This document shows positions 55,306 through 63,465 of a stretch of DNA of 64,000 bases, in pieces. The DNA comes from HGM13233 sp900762805. GTDB lineage: Bacteria > Bacillota > Clostridia > Oscillospirales > Ruminococcaceae. How positions within the stretch are numbered: the first letter of the stretch is position 1; every line of letters starts with the position of its first letter. Under the pieces are notes generated by a model, which was given only the letters and a program-made list of their open reading frames with translations, was not told the DNA's origin and did not search any database. The DNA is taken from assembly GCA_937993755.1 (NCBI GenBank), contig CALKMA010000015.1:13941-77940 (forward strand), given 5' to 3'. The position numbers were made by a program, and so were the translations under genes.

Positions 55306-55477
55306 TCTTGACTCCGGCGAACAGTTTTACTTTCAGTTAGACAATAATCACTATTTTGATAATATGCAATCTTGGGAGGGAGAAGTGGCAGAGCTTGGCG
55401 ACCTTTGGAAGATCTCCCGTGAACAGCTTGAAGATGCCGGATTACTGTTCTACAATCTGACCGATTACTTTGTATAA
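55292..55477 (+). other. Short open frame at the parA junction (possible gene fragment)
   Basis: 61 codons, acidic and aromatic (for example FYFQLDNNHYFDNMQSWEGE, ELGDLWKISREQLEDAGLLF). The composition looks protein-like, but there is no ribosome binding site and the start falls exactly at the parA break. It is therefore more likely the 3' end of a lost gene than an intact one. I do not recognise the family. Confidence 0.35.
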
Positions 55478-55498
55478 TGGTTTGTAGATTACTCAATT

Positions 55499-55615
55499 AT
55501 GTCAAAGCCAATAGGAGTCAGTGAGTACAGGGTCACAAGAAACTTGCCAGAAGATTTGAGCAAGCAGTTACCATCTATCGAGGACATTCAAAAGAGAATT
55601 ATGAAGGGTAAGTGA
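55499..55615 (+). pseudogene. C-terminal relic of a DUF1016 (YhcG-like) PD-(D/E)XK nuclease
   Basis: 38 codons reading KPIGVSEYRVTRNLPEDLSK then QLPSIEDIQKRI and a stop. This is the characteristic end of DUF1016 nuclease proteins (typically KPIGVSEYELT...LPTIEEIE). The catalytic domain is missing and the upstream sequence is unrelated. Confidence 0.55.
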
Positions 55616-55654
55616 TTGTTTGTTCGTTATCACTCCTGCAAAAGTTATGATCGA

Positions 55655-55683
55655 TTGAAAAAGTGAGAAATGTATGATAAAAT
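55655..55683 (+). promoter_or_regulatory. Promoter upstream of the peptide cluster
   Basis: TTGAAA at 55,655-55,660 and TAAAAT at 55,678-55,683 with a 17-base spacer. Transcription would begin near 55,690 and meet a terminator before the precursor gene. Confidence 0.6.
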
Positions 55684-55781
55684 CGTAGTAAGAGTAGTAG
55701 TAGATAAATAGAAATATATATCCAGAACTTCATACCTAATGTGTGTAACATCTTAGATATGGTCTTCTAGATTAAAGAAAA

Positions 55782-55830
55782 GGCCGCAAGGAGACCATAA
55801 ATGTAGGTTTCTTTGCGGTCATTTTATTTC
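55782..55830 (+). terminator. Terminator-like hairpin between promoter and precursor gene
   Basis: 15-base arms (55,782-55,796 and 55,806-55,820) pair through GGCCGCAAGGAGACC with three G-U pairs, a 9-base loop, then ATTTTATTTC. Its place in the leader suggests attenuation of the cluster, or the end of an earlier short transcript. Confidence 0.55.
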
Positions 55831-55896
55831 ATATCAAAAAAGCGGCAGGTAGTAGGAACTTGTGTCGTTACGATAATTATTTGGGAGGTAATAAAT

Positions 55897-56004
55897 ATGA
55901 AATTGATTAAGTCTGGCAACAAAAACACATGCGCAAGCATGTCTTTTGCATTCTGTGGTCCGTGTTCCCACCTGGGCGGTTGTAGAAAGGACATGACGTC
56001 CTAA
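55897..56004 (+). CDS. Cys-rich RiPP precursor peptide (predicted)
   Basis: 35 residues, ATG behind TTTGGGAGGTAATAAAT, a strong ribosome binding site. The N-terminal 11 residues are basic and Asn/Lys-rich (MKLIKSGNKNT). The core has four Cys at positions 12, 20, 23 and 29 (C-x7-C-x2-C-x5-C) within small and aromatic residues (ASMSFAFCGPCSHLGGCR). Its size, position 111 bases before a radical SAM/SPASM gene and Cys pattern make it the likely substrate for thioether formation. I do not match it with certainty to a named precursor family. It has fewer Cys than SCIFF. Confidence 0.7.
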   Translation: MKLIKSGNKNTCASMSFAFCGPCSHLGGCRKDMTS

Positions 56005-56115
56005 CTCTTTGATTATGCATAGGTTTGCCGCTTTTCCTATGCATATATTAATTGTCTATCATTAGAATGTGTGTCTGCACATGAGTACACTTTACTATTA
56101 GAATAGAGGTTGAAT

Positions 56116-57480
56116 ATGATTATTTCAAAATATACCTGTATAGTGCCGATTGGAAACACACAGTATTTTCTTAACACTTTCAATTCTGCACTGATTGAGT
56201 TGGATGGTGAAACTTTCCAAAAGATTACTGCCGTAATGGGCGGTGAAGATGTAGACGAAGTGTTTTCTGCGCAAGAAAAAGGGTTGCTTTGCTCAGAAGG
56301 ATTTTTGATTGAACCAGAAGAAGATTTGCGGAGAATTCTTGCTGTAAAGATGGGCTACCATTTTTCGAAATACAAGTCTACAACAGTTTTGAAGATAGAT
56401 ATTGGTGTCACAGACAAGTGCAATTTTGTATGTCCGTATTGTTTTGAAAATGGGAATAAGAATTCGGACAACTTCCCCATGGGGAAATACACTCAAACAG
56501 AATTTTTTTCCGAAATCAGAAGTTACATCTCGGACTGTGCTAAGTCGGGAACAAAAGAAGTGCAAGTTGTGTGGTATGGTGGTGAGCCGTCATTAGAGCT
56601 TGAGTTTATTTGTTTTGCTAACAAAAAGCTATTACAAGACTCGTTAAAATATGGCTTTAAGTATAGTAATATTATTATCACAAATGGTTATGCGTTAGAG
56701 GAGAAATTCATAAAAGTGTTGGAAACGCAAAATGTAAGCTATGTGCAAATTACTCTCGACGGGTTGAAGGATACCCATAATAGCAGAAGGAACACTTTGC
56801 CGAAAGCAGACTCATTTAACGCAATCCTAAAAAATATAGATCTATTAATTGCAAAATCTGTGGAGGTTGTCATCCGAATCAATATTGATTCTACCAACTA
56901 TACTGAGATTCCGCAGCTTTTGTTCTTTTTGCATAGCAGATTTGGTTCTGATGTTGTCGGGCGTCTTTTGTTTGTGAGTTTCGGACGAGTTTTTGGGAGC
57001 GTTTCAAGTTTAGGTCATTTCGACTATGAAAGTGTATACCATGATGTCTATACCACTGCGGCAAAATTAGGGCTTATATCTCCTAATTTTGAGGAAACAG
57101 AAGTGGGGGCATTTTGCGGTGCTGAAACAAGTAACAGCGACATAGTCGTCGACTTCAAGGGTAATATCTATAAATGTTGGAATGATATTTTTGACGAGCC
57201 CTTATCTGTAGGTAATATTTACCATGACAAGGGTGTTGACAACATTGATAAGAAAACAAGAACAGAAATGTTTTATTTAGAAGAATTATCTCTCGACAAT
57301 ATCAATGGTGGGGAATGCTTAACATGCGAGTTCATAAAGTATTGTGGCGGACTTTGCCCGTACAATAGAAAACTAATAGTAGAAGGGAAAGAGGAAAACA
57401 TCTTTCATACCCAAAAGTGTAAGGATATTGTGCGCAAACGGATTAGTACACATATTGAGGCGTACCTTTGCAATCTTTAG
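56116..57480 (+). CDS. Radical SAM/SPASM peptide-modifying enzyme
   Basis: 454 residues from the ATG at 56,116 behind AGAGGTTGAAT. The first 90 residues form a small domain suited to leader binding (RRE-like, inference). The radical SAM cluster motif is C102-x3-C106-x2-C109. The C-terminal SPASM domain shows the full pattern: C334, GNIYKC354, C401-x2-C404-x5-C410-x3-C414 and C435, enough for two auxiliary 4Fe-4S clusters. Such enzymes install thioether or carbon-carbon crosslinks in RiPP precursors, as in sactipeptides and ranthipeptides. It may be related to the clostridial CcpM-type maturases. Low GC, unlike the chromosome around it. Confidence 0.88.
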   Translation: MIISKYTCIVPIGNTQYFLNTFNSALIELDGETFQKITAVMGGEDVDEVFSAQEKGLLCSEGFLIEPEEDLRRILAVKMGYHFSKYKSTTVLKIDIGVTDKCNFVCPYCFENGNKNSDNFPMGKYTQTEFFSEIRSYISDCAKSGTKEVQVVWYGGEPSLELEFICFANKKLLQDSLKYGFKYSNIIITNGYALEEKFIKVLETQNVSYVQITLDGLKDTHNSRRNTLPKADSFNAILKNIDLLIAKSVEVVIRINIDSTNYTEIPQLLFFLHSRFGSDVVGRLLFVSFGRVFGSVSSLGHFDYESVYHDVYTTAAKLGLISPNFEETEVGAFCGAETSNSDIVVDFKGNIYKCWNDIFDEPLSVGNIYHDKGVDNIDKKTRTEMFYLEELSLDNINGGECLTCEFIKYCGGLCPYNRKLIVEGKEENIFHTQKCKDIVRKRISTHIEAYLCNL

Positions 57481-57508
57481 GTAGTATTCGACTTCAGGTA
57501 GGTAAAAA

Positions 57509-58099
57509 ATGAAAATCAAAAATTTAGCCATATGTGGTGTAGATGCTATAAGATATTTGAACTCAGATATTATTAAGTCATTGTCCAAGTCGCTTGAGTT
57601 CATCAGCAAATTATTCAGATTTAATGGTAATGTATCCCTTGAATTTGTCAGTAATAATTACATACTTTCAAATTTTCCCAGCATACGGTATATATATCCA
57701 AATGCTGAAGCAATCACATTCCAAGATAGAATTTATGTATCTCTCGACAACATCTGCACTGATAATGTATTCAATGTCGTTATACATGAGTATGTTCATG
57801 TGTGTATAGCAGCAACTTTTTCAAAGATTTGTCCAATGTGGCTTAATGAGGGACTTGCGGTATACCTTTCTGATCAGACGGATGATATTATTGAGATATC
57901 TCCAAACAACGTTGAGTGCTTTTACGTGTCAAACCAGTCGTATGCAAATTTTTACAATATGTCAATTTATGTTGTAAAAAGGCTGGTGACAATATATGGA
58001 TTACAGAAAGTTGTTGAGAAAGCCCAGAACTGCAAATTATTTGAAACGGATGATTTATTTGGAGTACGGGCAATTAAAGACCTAATAGAGACAACGTAA
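57509..58099 (+). CDS. Gluzincin metallopeptidase (peptidase MA-like), predicted leader peptidase
   Basis: 196 residues, ATG behind AGGTAGGTAAAAA. The zinc motif HEYVH is at residues 93-97, and the third ligand is in WLNEGLAVY (E114), the gluzincin spacing of peptidase MA-like proteins. There is no signal peptide or membrane helix, so it is cytoplasmic. It starts 28 bases after the radical SAM gene and ends 32 bases before the ABC exporter gene. Because that exporter lacks a C39 protease domain, this enzyme is the obvious candidate for cutting off the leader (inference). Confidence 0.75.
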   Translation: MKIKNLAICGVDAIRYLNSDIIKSLSKSLEFISKLFRFNGNVSLEFVSNNYILSNFPSIRYIYPNAEAITFQDRIYVSLDNICTDNVFNVVIHEYVHVCIAATFSKICPMWLNEGLAVYLSDQTDDIIEISPNNVECFYVSNQSYANFYNMSIYVVKRLVTIYGLQKVVEKAQNCKLFETDDLFGVRAIKDLIETT

Positions 58100-58131
58100 A
58101 AATTATTAAAAAGGCATACAGGAGTATATTT

Positions 58132-59886
58132 ATGAAGATTTTTTCGAGATTTAAAGATATACGTTTTCTTTTGAAACCATGGTGGAAATGCGGGAAAATT
58201 CTCCTTGTGAGCTATGGTATTACTGCGGTTATTTTTGCGCCGCTTGCTAGTTACTTTTCCACCACATTAGCACAAGCCGTTATTGATAAAATTCAAACAG
58301 GAAGAACATATATAGAGGCGTTAACCACAGGATTAGTGTATATGACAATTGCCCTATTTTTTTCCTTACTGAAGTCAGCATTTGAAGACCTATACTTACG
58401 ATGGAAAAAGCAGGATGTAGAAGGACATGTGGAGCGTGAAATATATAAGAAAGCATTACAAACCGATTTTAAACATTTTGACAAGCCGGAGTATTTCGAC
58501 AGCTATAAACTGACAACAGAAGAATTTGCAACACAATCTTCTGCGATGATGGAAAACTTGTTTTCGATACTGCGCGAAGTTTCTAAATTTATTGTCTATG
58601 GCGCACTTATAGCAACCCAAGGCCCGGTCTTGTTCCTGATTGTCTTTTTTTGTGCGTGTTTCGTAGCATATGCACAGATCTACTGGAGCAAGATTTCTGT
58701 AGAGCGGGAAACTCTGATGGTCAACGAGCGGCGGAAGGCGGATTATCTGAGACGCTTGTTTTTTGACCAAAATGCGATCGCAGATATGCACTCGTCGAAA
58801 ATCAGTACACCCCTTTTAGGAATGTTTGATTCTTCTGTAAAGAGCCGCATGGACATTTATAAAAAATATGGCTCAAAAGAGTTGCTCATTGATGGACTCG
58901 TTTTGATTGCTCAGGTTGGTACAACGTTTGCGGTTCCTACTTATGTTGCGTGGGGAGTTCTTGCAGGTAATTTTGATAGCATTGGTGTTTATGCAACACT
59001 AATTGCATCTTCTTTGGCACTCAAAGAGACGTTAAACGCACTTGGGTGGTGGGGGTCGCAAGTATCAGGCGGTATCGCCTACGCAAAGAAAGTACGAGCT
59101 TTTTTTGAAACAGAGTCCACTATTGAATCTACAACGAGTGGTATAAGTGCGGATCAGGGACCTTTTTCGGTAGTTCTTGAGCATGTTTTCTATCATTATC
59201 CTAATAGTGATTTTTCCTTAAAGGACATCAATCTTAATATATCTGAAGGTTCTAGAATTGCGATTGTCGGAGAAAACGGGGCAGGAAAGACGAGTCTCAC
59301 AAAATTGCTACTCCGGTTATACGATGCTGATTCTGGTGTTATCAAGATCAATGGTCGGCCAATCGCTCAGTACAACACTTCTGAGATCAGAAGTAAAATT
59401 GGAGTTGCTTTTCAAAACTCAAGGCTCTATGCTCTAAGCGTTCGAGAAAATATGGAGTCTTATGCAAGAGCAGATTCAGAACATCTGATGCGTACTCTTG
59501 CAGATGTTGGCTTGGATTTGGATTTGAATTCTCAGGTAACGAAAGAGTTTGATGAAAGCGGTGTAGTTCTGTCAGGAGGTGACACACAGAAGCTTTGCTT
59601 GACAAGATTGATGCACAGCGATTTTGGCCTCTTAATACTGGACGAGCCTTCAAGTGCATTAGATCCTATTGCGGAATACAATCTTGCAAAACTTATGTTT
59701 GATCGTTCCCCAACAACAACTGTTATGATCGCACACAGACTCTCAACGGTTGTGAACGCAGACAAAATATACTTGTTGTCTGATGGTCGAATTGTAGAAG
59801 CAGGGACGCATGAACAGTTGATGAACCTAAATGGGAAATATGCTGAAATGTTTGCTAAGCAAGCCGAGGGATACTTACATCAATAG
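58132..59886 (+). CDS. ABC transporter, fused membrane and ATPase domains (peptide exporter)
   Basis: 584 residues, ATG behind GGAGTATATTT. Residues about 25-310 hold an exporter-type membrane domain of six helices. The ATPase has Walker A GENGAGKT at 380-387, signature LSGGDTQKLCLTRL, Walker B LLILDEPSSALDP and H-loop IAHRLST. There is no N-terminal C39 peptidase domain. A homodimer would export the mature or precursor peptide. It closes the four-gene cluster, and the ISL3 sequence resumes about 60 bases downstream. Confidence 0.9.
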   Translation: MKIFSRFKDIRFLLKPWWKCGKILLVSYGITAVIFAPLASYFSTTLAQAVIDKIQTGRTYIEALTTGLVYMTIALFFSLLKSAFEDLYLRWKKQDVEGHVEREIYKKALQTDFKHFDKPEYFDSYKLTTEEFATQSSAMMENLFSILREVSKFIVYGALIATQGPVLFLIVFFCACFVAYAQIYWSKISVERETLMVNERRKADYLRRLFFDQNAIADMHSSKISTPLLGMFDSSVKSRMDIYKKYGSKELLIDGLVLIAQVGTTFAVPTYVAWGVLAGNFDSIGVYATLIASSLALKETLNALGWWGSQVSGGIAYAKKVRAFFETESTIESTTSGISADQGPFSVVLEHVFYHYPNSDFSLKDINLNISEGSRIAIVGENGAGKTSLTKLLLRLYDADSGVIKINGRPIAQYNTSEIRSKIGVAFQNSRLYALSVRENMESYARADSEHLMRTLADVGLDLDLNSQVTKEFDESGVVLSGGDTQKLCLTRLMHSDFGLLILDEPSSALDPIAEYNLAKLMFDRSPTTTVMIAHRLSTVVNADKIYLLSDGRIVEAGTHEQLMNLNGKYAEMFAKQAEGYLHQ

Positions 59887-59944
59887 ACAAATCATAGGCA
59901 ACTATAAATATTCAGATAACTCTTATATCTGTATTGTTCAAGTG

Positions 59945-60799
59945 CTTAAGCTGCACAACGGCTACAAGTACGCCTCCCTCATCATCGACATGGAGAGCGG
60001 ACATATCCTGTGGCTCGCACACGGCAAGCGCAAGCGTACCGTCTATGACTTCATAGATCATGTAGGCGAGGCTTGGATGGACGGCGTGGAGGCCGTTGCC
60101 TGTGACATGAACTCGGACTTTCAGGAAGCCTTTGAGGAACGCTGCCCTCATATCCAACCCGTCTTTGACTACTTCCACCTCGTCAAGAACTTCAACGAAA
60201 AGGTTGTTGGTGCCATCCGCAAGGACGAGCAGCGGAGGCTTGCTGACGAAGGGAACACAAGGGCTGCTGCCGCGCTAAAGAAAACCAAGTACATTCTCAC
60301 ATCGTCCAAAGACGCCCTTCGCCGCAAGGACGAGGAAGCCGCTGAGGGCAAGGTCATCTCCCGTGGTGGAGAACTATTCCCTCAGCCTGTTGTTGTCCGC
60401 AAATCCGGCTATGTCCAGCGATACGAGGAGCTTATCCGACAAAACCGGCTTTTCTTTACTCTGGACATCATCAAGGACAAATTGGCAAGTGCCTACAAGC
60501 AGACGGACGAGGCGGCCATGGCGGAGGAAATATCCGACATCATGGATATCTGCACCGTTACGAAGAACAAGCACTTGCTCTGGTTCCACCGTATTCTCGA
60601 CGAGCATTTTGAGGGCATTATTGCCCATGCTACTTTCAATATCTCCGCTGGCAGGATCGAGGGGATCAACAACAAAATCAAGACTCTACGGCGCAAGGGC
60701 TACGGCTATCCAGATGACGATTGCTTCTTCCTGAAGCTGTTCGATGTCAGCCGGAAACCCTACATCAGAAATCCTTCATCCCACAACTTTTATGATTGA
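59945..60799 (+). pseudogene. ISL3-family transposase, C-terminal fragment
   Basis: Starts at KLHNGYKYASLIIDMESGHILW, immediately after where the first catalytic Asp should be. It continues with ACDMNSDFQEAFEERCPHIQPVFDYFHLVKNFN (second catalytic Asp region) and ends with AGRIEGINNKIKTLRRKGYGYPDDDCFFLKLF, carrying the catalytic Glu. It keeps GC-rich codon use, unlike the cargo. The frame continues upstream across the ABC gene end only by chance. Together with the left fragment it lacks only about five codons. Confidence 0.85.
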
Positions 60800-60802
60800 C
60801 CC
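60774..60802 (-). repeat. Right terminal inverted repeat of the ISL3 element
   Basis: Partner of 53,904-53,933. On the minus strand it begins GGGTCAATC and contains TTGTGGGATGAAG. Confidence 0.7.
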
Positions 60803-60957
60803 CATTTTTTCTCAGTTTTTGAACCATGGTGGCGGAGATGTGTAAAAAGAACGGTCAAACAGCAACTCCTCCAGCAGAAGCGACGTACTAAGATATAAGA
60901 TCCGGAGCAACAGCAAACAAGCAGAGATGGCGTCTTATTACAGCTGCCATGGCTTTG

Positions 60958-61119
60958 TTATTGCTCCGTTTCCCGTTTCTTTACTTCCTTCAGTGCCTTT
61001 GACAGTTGGTCAGGACAGGAGGTTGGCTTCATACCGCAGGAAATGCCCTCCAACTTGGAAATCACTTCGTCAATGCTCTGTCCCTCAAGCAAAACGCCCA
61101 ATCCACATGATTCTATTTG
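60958..61119 (-). pseudogene. C-terminal relic of a TSCPD-domain protein
   Basis: About 53 codons read LLEGQSIDEVISKLEGISCG, then MKPTSCPDQLSKALKEVKK and a stop. GISC-x5-TSCPDQL is the signature of the small TSCPD proteins (YoxD/NrdJ-associated type, normally about 80-90 residues). The N-terminal half with the first Cys cluster is missing. Between this relic and the IS end (60,803-60,957) I see nothing recognisable. Confidence 0.6.
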
Positions 61120-61179
61120 AGCTGATGACAAGCAATTTGACAGACGGCGGGTGTAGCCGCCTGCATCTGCAAGAGACTT

Positions 61180-62475
61180 TTACTGAGGAGCAGGCTGGCC
61201 GGTCATGATTCGCAGAATCTCACGATCTGTTTCCCGCATACCCAAGCGGCCCAGCCGCCCCACATTGTGGATGGTACTCTCCACTCCCTTCGTGACAATG
61301 CCTTCGCCGCCATAGAACTGCTGGCCGTCACAGATCATCTGCCAGCCCATAATACCTGCGTCCACAGAGGCGGCAATCTTGGCTGCGCAGGAAGCCTTGG
61401 CGCCATCGCAGACCATGCCGGACACAATGGCAAGTGAATTGACCAGCGTGTGGGAGATTACCCGCAGGCCGCCGCCGTTTAGCCAGGCAATGGCGGCACC
61501 GGCGGCACAGCCTGCGCAGACTGCACCACAATAGGCGCTGAGACGTCCAATGCCAGTTTTCATGTGGATGGCAAATAGATCGCTGAGGGTCACGGCTCGC
61601 AGTAGCTTCTCGTGAGATACTTTCAACTCTTTGGCATATTCAATGACCGGAACAGATGCGGTAATCCCCTGGTTGCCGCTGCCGGAAACGATGATGACTG
61701 GCATCTCGCAACCGTTCATCCGTGCGTCGGAGCCTGCGGCGGCCATGTAGCGAGCACGGAATTTCACATCATCTCCATAGTGATGTTTCAAAACCTTTCC
61801 CACATTCGCGCCGTAGGAATGGGCCATGCCCTCCCTGGCAATAGCGTAGTTGTACTCAATTTGGCGCTCTATTAGCTCCCGGACGTCTTCCACATCCATC
61901 GTCTCCACAAAGTCCAGGATACCCGCCACCGTCAGACATCCGTGGTCGGTAAGTCCGGCTGCCGTACCGGCATCGGATGTGCTCTCAGATGTCATCAGCA
62001 CTTCCCCGTTCCTTTGAATGAGGACAATGTTGGTATGATAGTCACAGATGCGAAGTTTAACAGTGTCCGATCCGGCCGTCATAGTCAGAATGATGTCAAA
62101 CACCACATCGCTCTCCGCAGGCTTCACCTTGATTTCATGGGTCTGCATGTACGCACGAATGGCATGTTTCTGCGCATCGGAGACATCGGCGATTACTTCC
62201 AATATCTTGTCGGGCTGCCCAGCTACAATACCTGCTGCGGCTGCGGCTTCAATTCCTTTCAGACCGCCGGTGTTTGGTACAACAACACTCTTCACATTCT
62301 TGATGATGTTGCCGCTGGCTTCTACCAGAACCGTTTCCGGTTCTCTGCCCAGCACCTCCCTCGCCTTGGCGGCACCGTAAGCGAGGGAAATCGGCTCCGT
62401 ACACCCAATGGCCGGAATTAGTTCCTCATGCAGAATCTGTACAAAGCTACGGTATCTGGGATCTGTCTTTTCCAT
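61180..62475 (-). CDS. cyuA: L-cysteine desulfidase / serine dehydratase alpha-like protein (CyuA/YhaM family)
   Basis: 431 residues from the ATG at 62,475, behind GAAAGAAGGGAACGAT. Conserved blocks include LHEELIPAIGCTEPISLAYGAAKAR near the N-terminus, VPNTGGLKGIEAAAAAG, GSGNQGITASVPV, and C-terminal SAYCGAVCAGCAAG plus VCDGAKASCA, Cys residues that can hold a 4Fe-4S cluster. The family (UPF0597) breaks L-cysteine into pyruvate, ammonia and sulfide in E. coli and methanogens. L-serine as substrate cannot be excluded. It appears intact in a decaying neighbourhood. Confidence 0.87.
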   Translation of the reverse strand: MEKTDPRYRSFVQILHEELIPAIGCTEPISLAYGAAKAREVLGREPETVLVEASGNIIKNVKSVVVPNTGGLKGIEAAAAAGIVAGQPDKILEVIADVSDAQKHAIRAYMQTHEIKVKPAESDVVFDIILTMTAGSDTVKLRICDYHTNIVLIQRNGEVLMTSESTSDAGTAAGLTDHGCLTVAGILDFVETMDVEDVRELIERQIEYNYAIAREGMAHSYGANVGKVLKHHYGDDVKFRARYMAAAGSDARMNGCEMPVIIVSGSGNQGITASVPVIEYAKELKVSHEKLLRAVTLSDLFAIHMKTGIGRLSAYCGAVCAGCAAGAAIAWLNGGGLRVISHTLVNSLAIVSGMVCDGAKASCAAKIAASVDAGIMGWQMICDGQQFYGGEGIVTKGVESTIHNVGRLGRLGMRETDREILRIMTGQPAPQ

Positions 62476-62589
62476 ATCGTTCCCTTCTTTCTCCCTGATG
62501 CTGCTGACGGTCAGCGCTCTACACAACAGGCGCCCGTCAGTGCCAGAATAATCCGACAGGATTAATCATACATGTCCACTCCCCCTCTT

Positions 62590-62815
62590 CATGGAAAAAT
62601 AACTGGTCAGCACCGTCCACACAAAGGCTCAGGTCTTGGAATCGTCAGCCTCCCAATCAGCGGAATGGTATTCTCCCACAGCGCCACCGGGATGCAAAAG
62701 ACAAAGCCCAGCACAATGGTGAGTCATATCCAACGGAGCGCTCGATCCCTTACTTCTTTGTTCTCCGGCACAAGCCTGCTTGCCCGCAGCCAAATTTCAC
62801 CGGTCGTGAAACACC
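62590..62815 (-). pseudogene. Decayed small membrane-protein gene downstream of tetR
   Basis: On the minus strand one frame reads EIWLRASRLVPENKEVRDRA, then a TGA, then TIVLGFVFCIPVALWENTIP in the same frame, a plausible membrane segment. A GGGAGGTG site lies just upstream, but no frame gives an intact protein. I cannot name the family. Confidence 0.35.
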
Positions 62816-62822
62816 TCCCGCG

Positions 62823-62835
62823 TGAACACTGTTCA
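62823..62835 (-). promoter_or_regulatory. Operator-like palindrome downstream of the tetR gene
   Basis: TGAACA-C-TGTTCA, a 13-base perfect palindrome, lies between a TATATA box (near 62,847) and the ribosome binding site of the decayed gene on the minus strand. A related TGTTCACTG word occurs at the tetR promoter, consistent with a TetR binding site (inference). Confidence 0.45.
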
Positions 62836-62873
62836 GCTTGAGGTATATAAAAACTTACCGTTCGATAGGACTT

Positions 62874-63431
62874 TTAATAAAGTGTCCTACGAACGATCTC
62901 CAGCACGGCGGAAGGATCGTAATCCTGCCGTAACAGGGTGGATAGCATCAGAGAAAACAGCACGTCTGCAAATTCTTCTACAGTAAACTGTTCCGTGAAG
63001 GCATCCGCCCGAATCTTGACATCCTGTTTCAAGACAGAGCACAGCCCAGCCAAAATGTGCTGCCAGGTTTGCTGCATACGCCGCTTCCCGTCGGACTTGT
63101 CCTCCTGCATGAAGCCGAGAGAATGCAGGGTAAAGAAGTCGGGATACTGCTCACAGCCATAGGCTATCCGCTTATACATCCATGTAATGCAGGCTTGAAC
63201 ATCCTGAAACACGGCAGCATCCTCCGGATAGTGGAAAATCTCGCACCAGATGCTCTCCACCACTGCAGCAACCAGCTCTGCCTTGGAATCAAAATAATTG
63301 TAGATAGATCCTACCGACACCCCGCAGGCCGCTGCGACCGAACGGATGCTGAATGCAGACCAGCGCTGCTGCCTGAACAACTCCCGGCTGGTTTTCAAAA
63401 TCTCCTCTTTTGATGTTACGATTGTATTCAT
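62874..63431 (-). CDS. TetR/AcrR family transcriptional regulator
   Basis: 185 residues from the ATG at 63,431, behind GGGTGACCGA. The N-terminal HTH is typical: EEILKTSRELFRQQRWSAFSIRSVAAACGVSVGSIYNYFDSK (about residues 9-50). The C-terminal ligand-binding half has no recognised ligand. It is transcribed from a consensus promoter. The adjacent downstream gene, its likely target, is broken. Confidence 0.88.
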   Translation of the reverse strand: MNTIVTSKEEILKTSRELFRQQRWSAFSIRSVAAACGVSVGSIYNYFDSKAELVAAVVESIWCEIFHYPEDAAVFQDVQACITWMYKRIAYGCEQYPDFFTLHSLGFMQEDKSDGKRRMQQTWQHILAGLCSVLKQDVKIRADAFTEQFTVEEFADVLFSLMLSTLLRQDYDPSAVLEIVRRTLY

Positions 63432-63465
63432 TCGGTCACCCCAATGTGATCCATGTTCACTGTGC

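Larger units (their letters stand above)
53904..60802 (+). mobile_element. ISL3-family insertion sequence split by a 5.45-kb insertion
   Basis: Imperfect terminal inverted repeats bound the element: left 53,904-53,933 and right 60,774-60,802. They share GGNTCAATC at the outer end and TTGTGGGAT further in. The transposase stop codon lies inside the right repeat, as in many ISL3 elements. The transposase is present in two same-strand pieces, 54,005-54,492 and about 59,945-60,799. The 8-base flanks (CAAATTTT and CATTTTTT) agree at 6 of 8 positions, an imperfect target duplication. Cargo between the pieces contains truncated parAB and a peptide-modification cluster. Confidence 0.75.

Noticed and set aside
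55292..55477. 61-codon frame as an intact small protein
   Set aside because: No ribosome binding site and its start coincides with the parA break, so it was kept only as a possible fragment.
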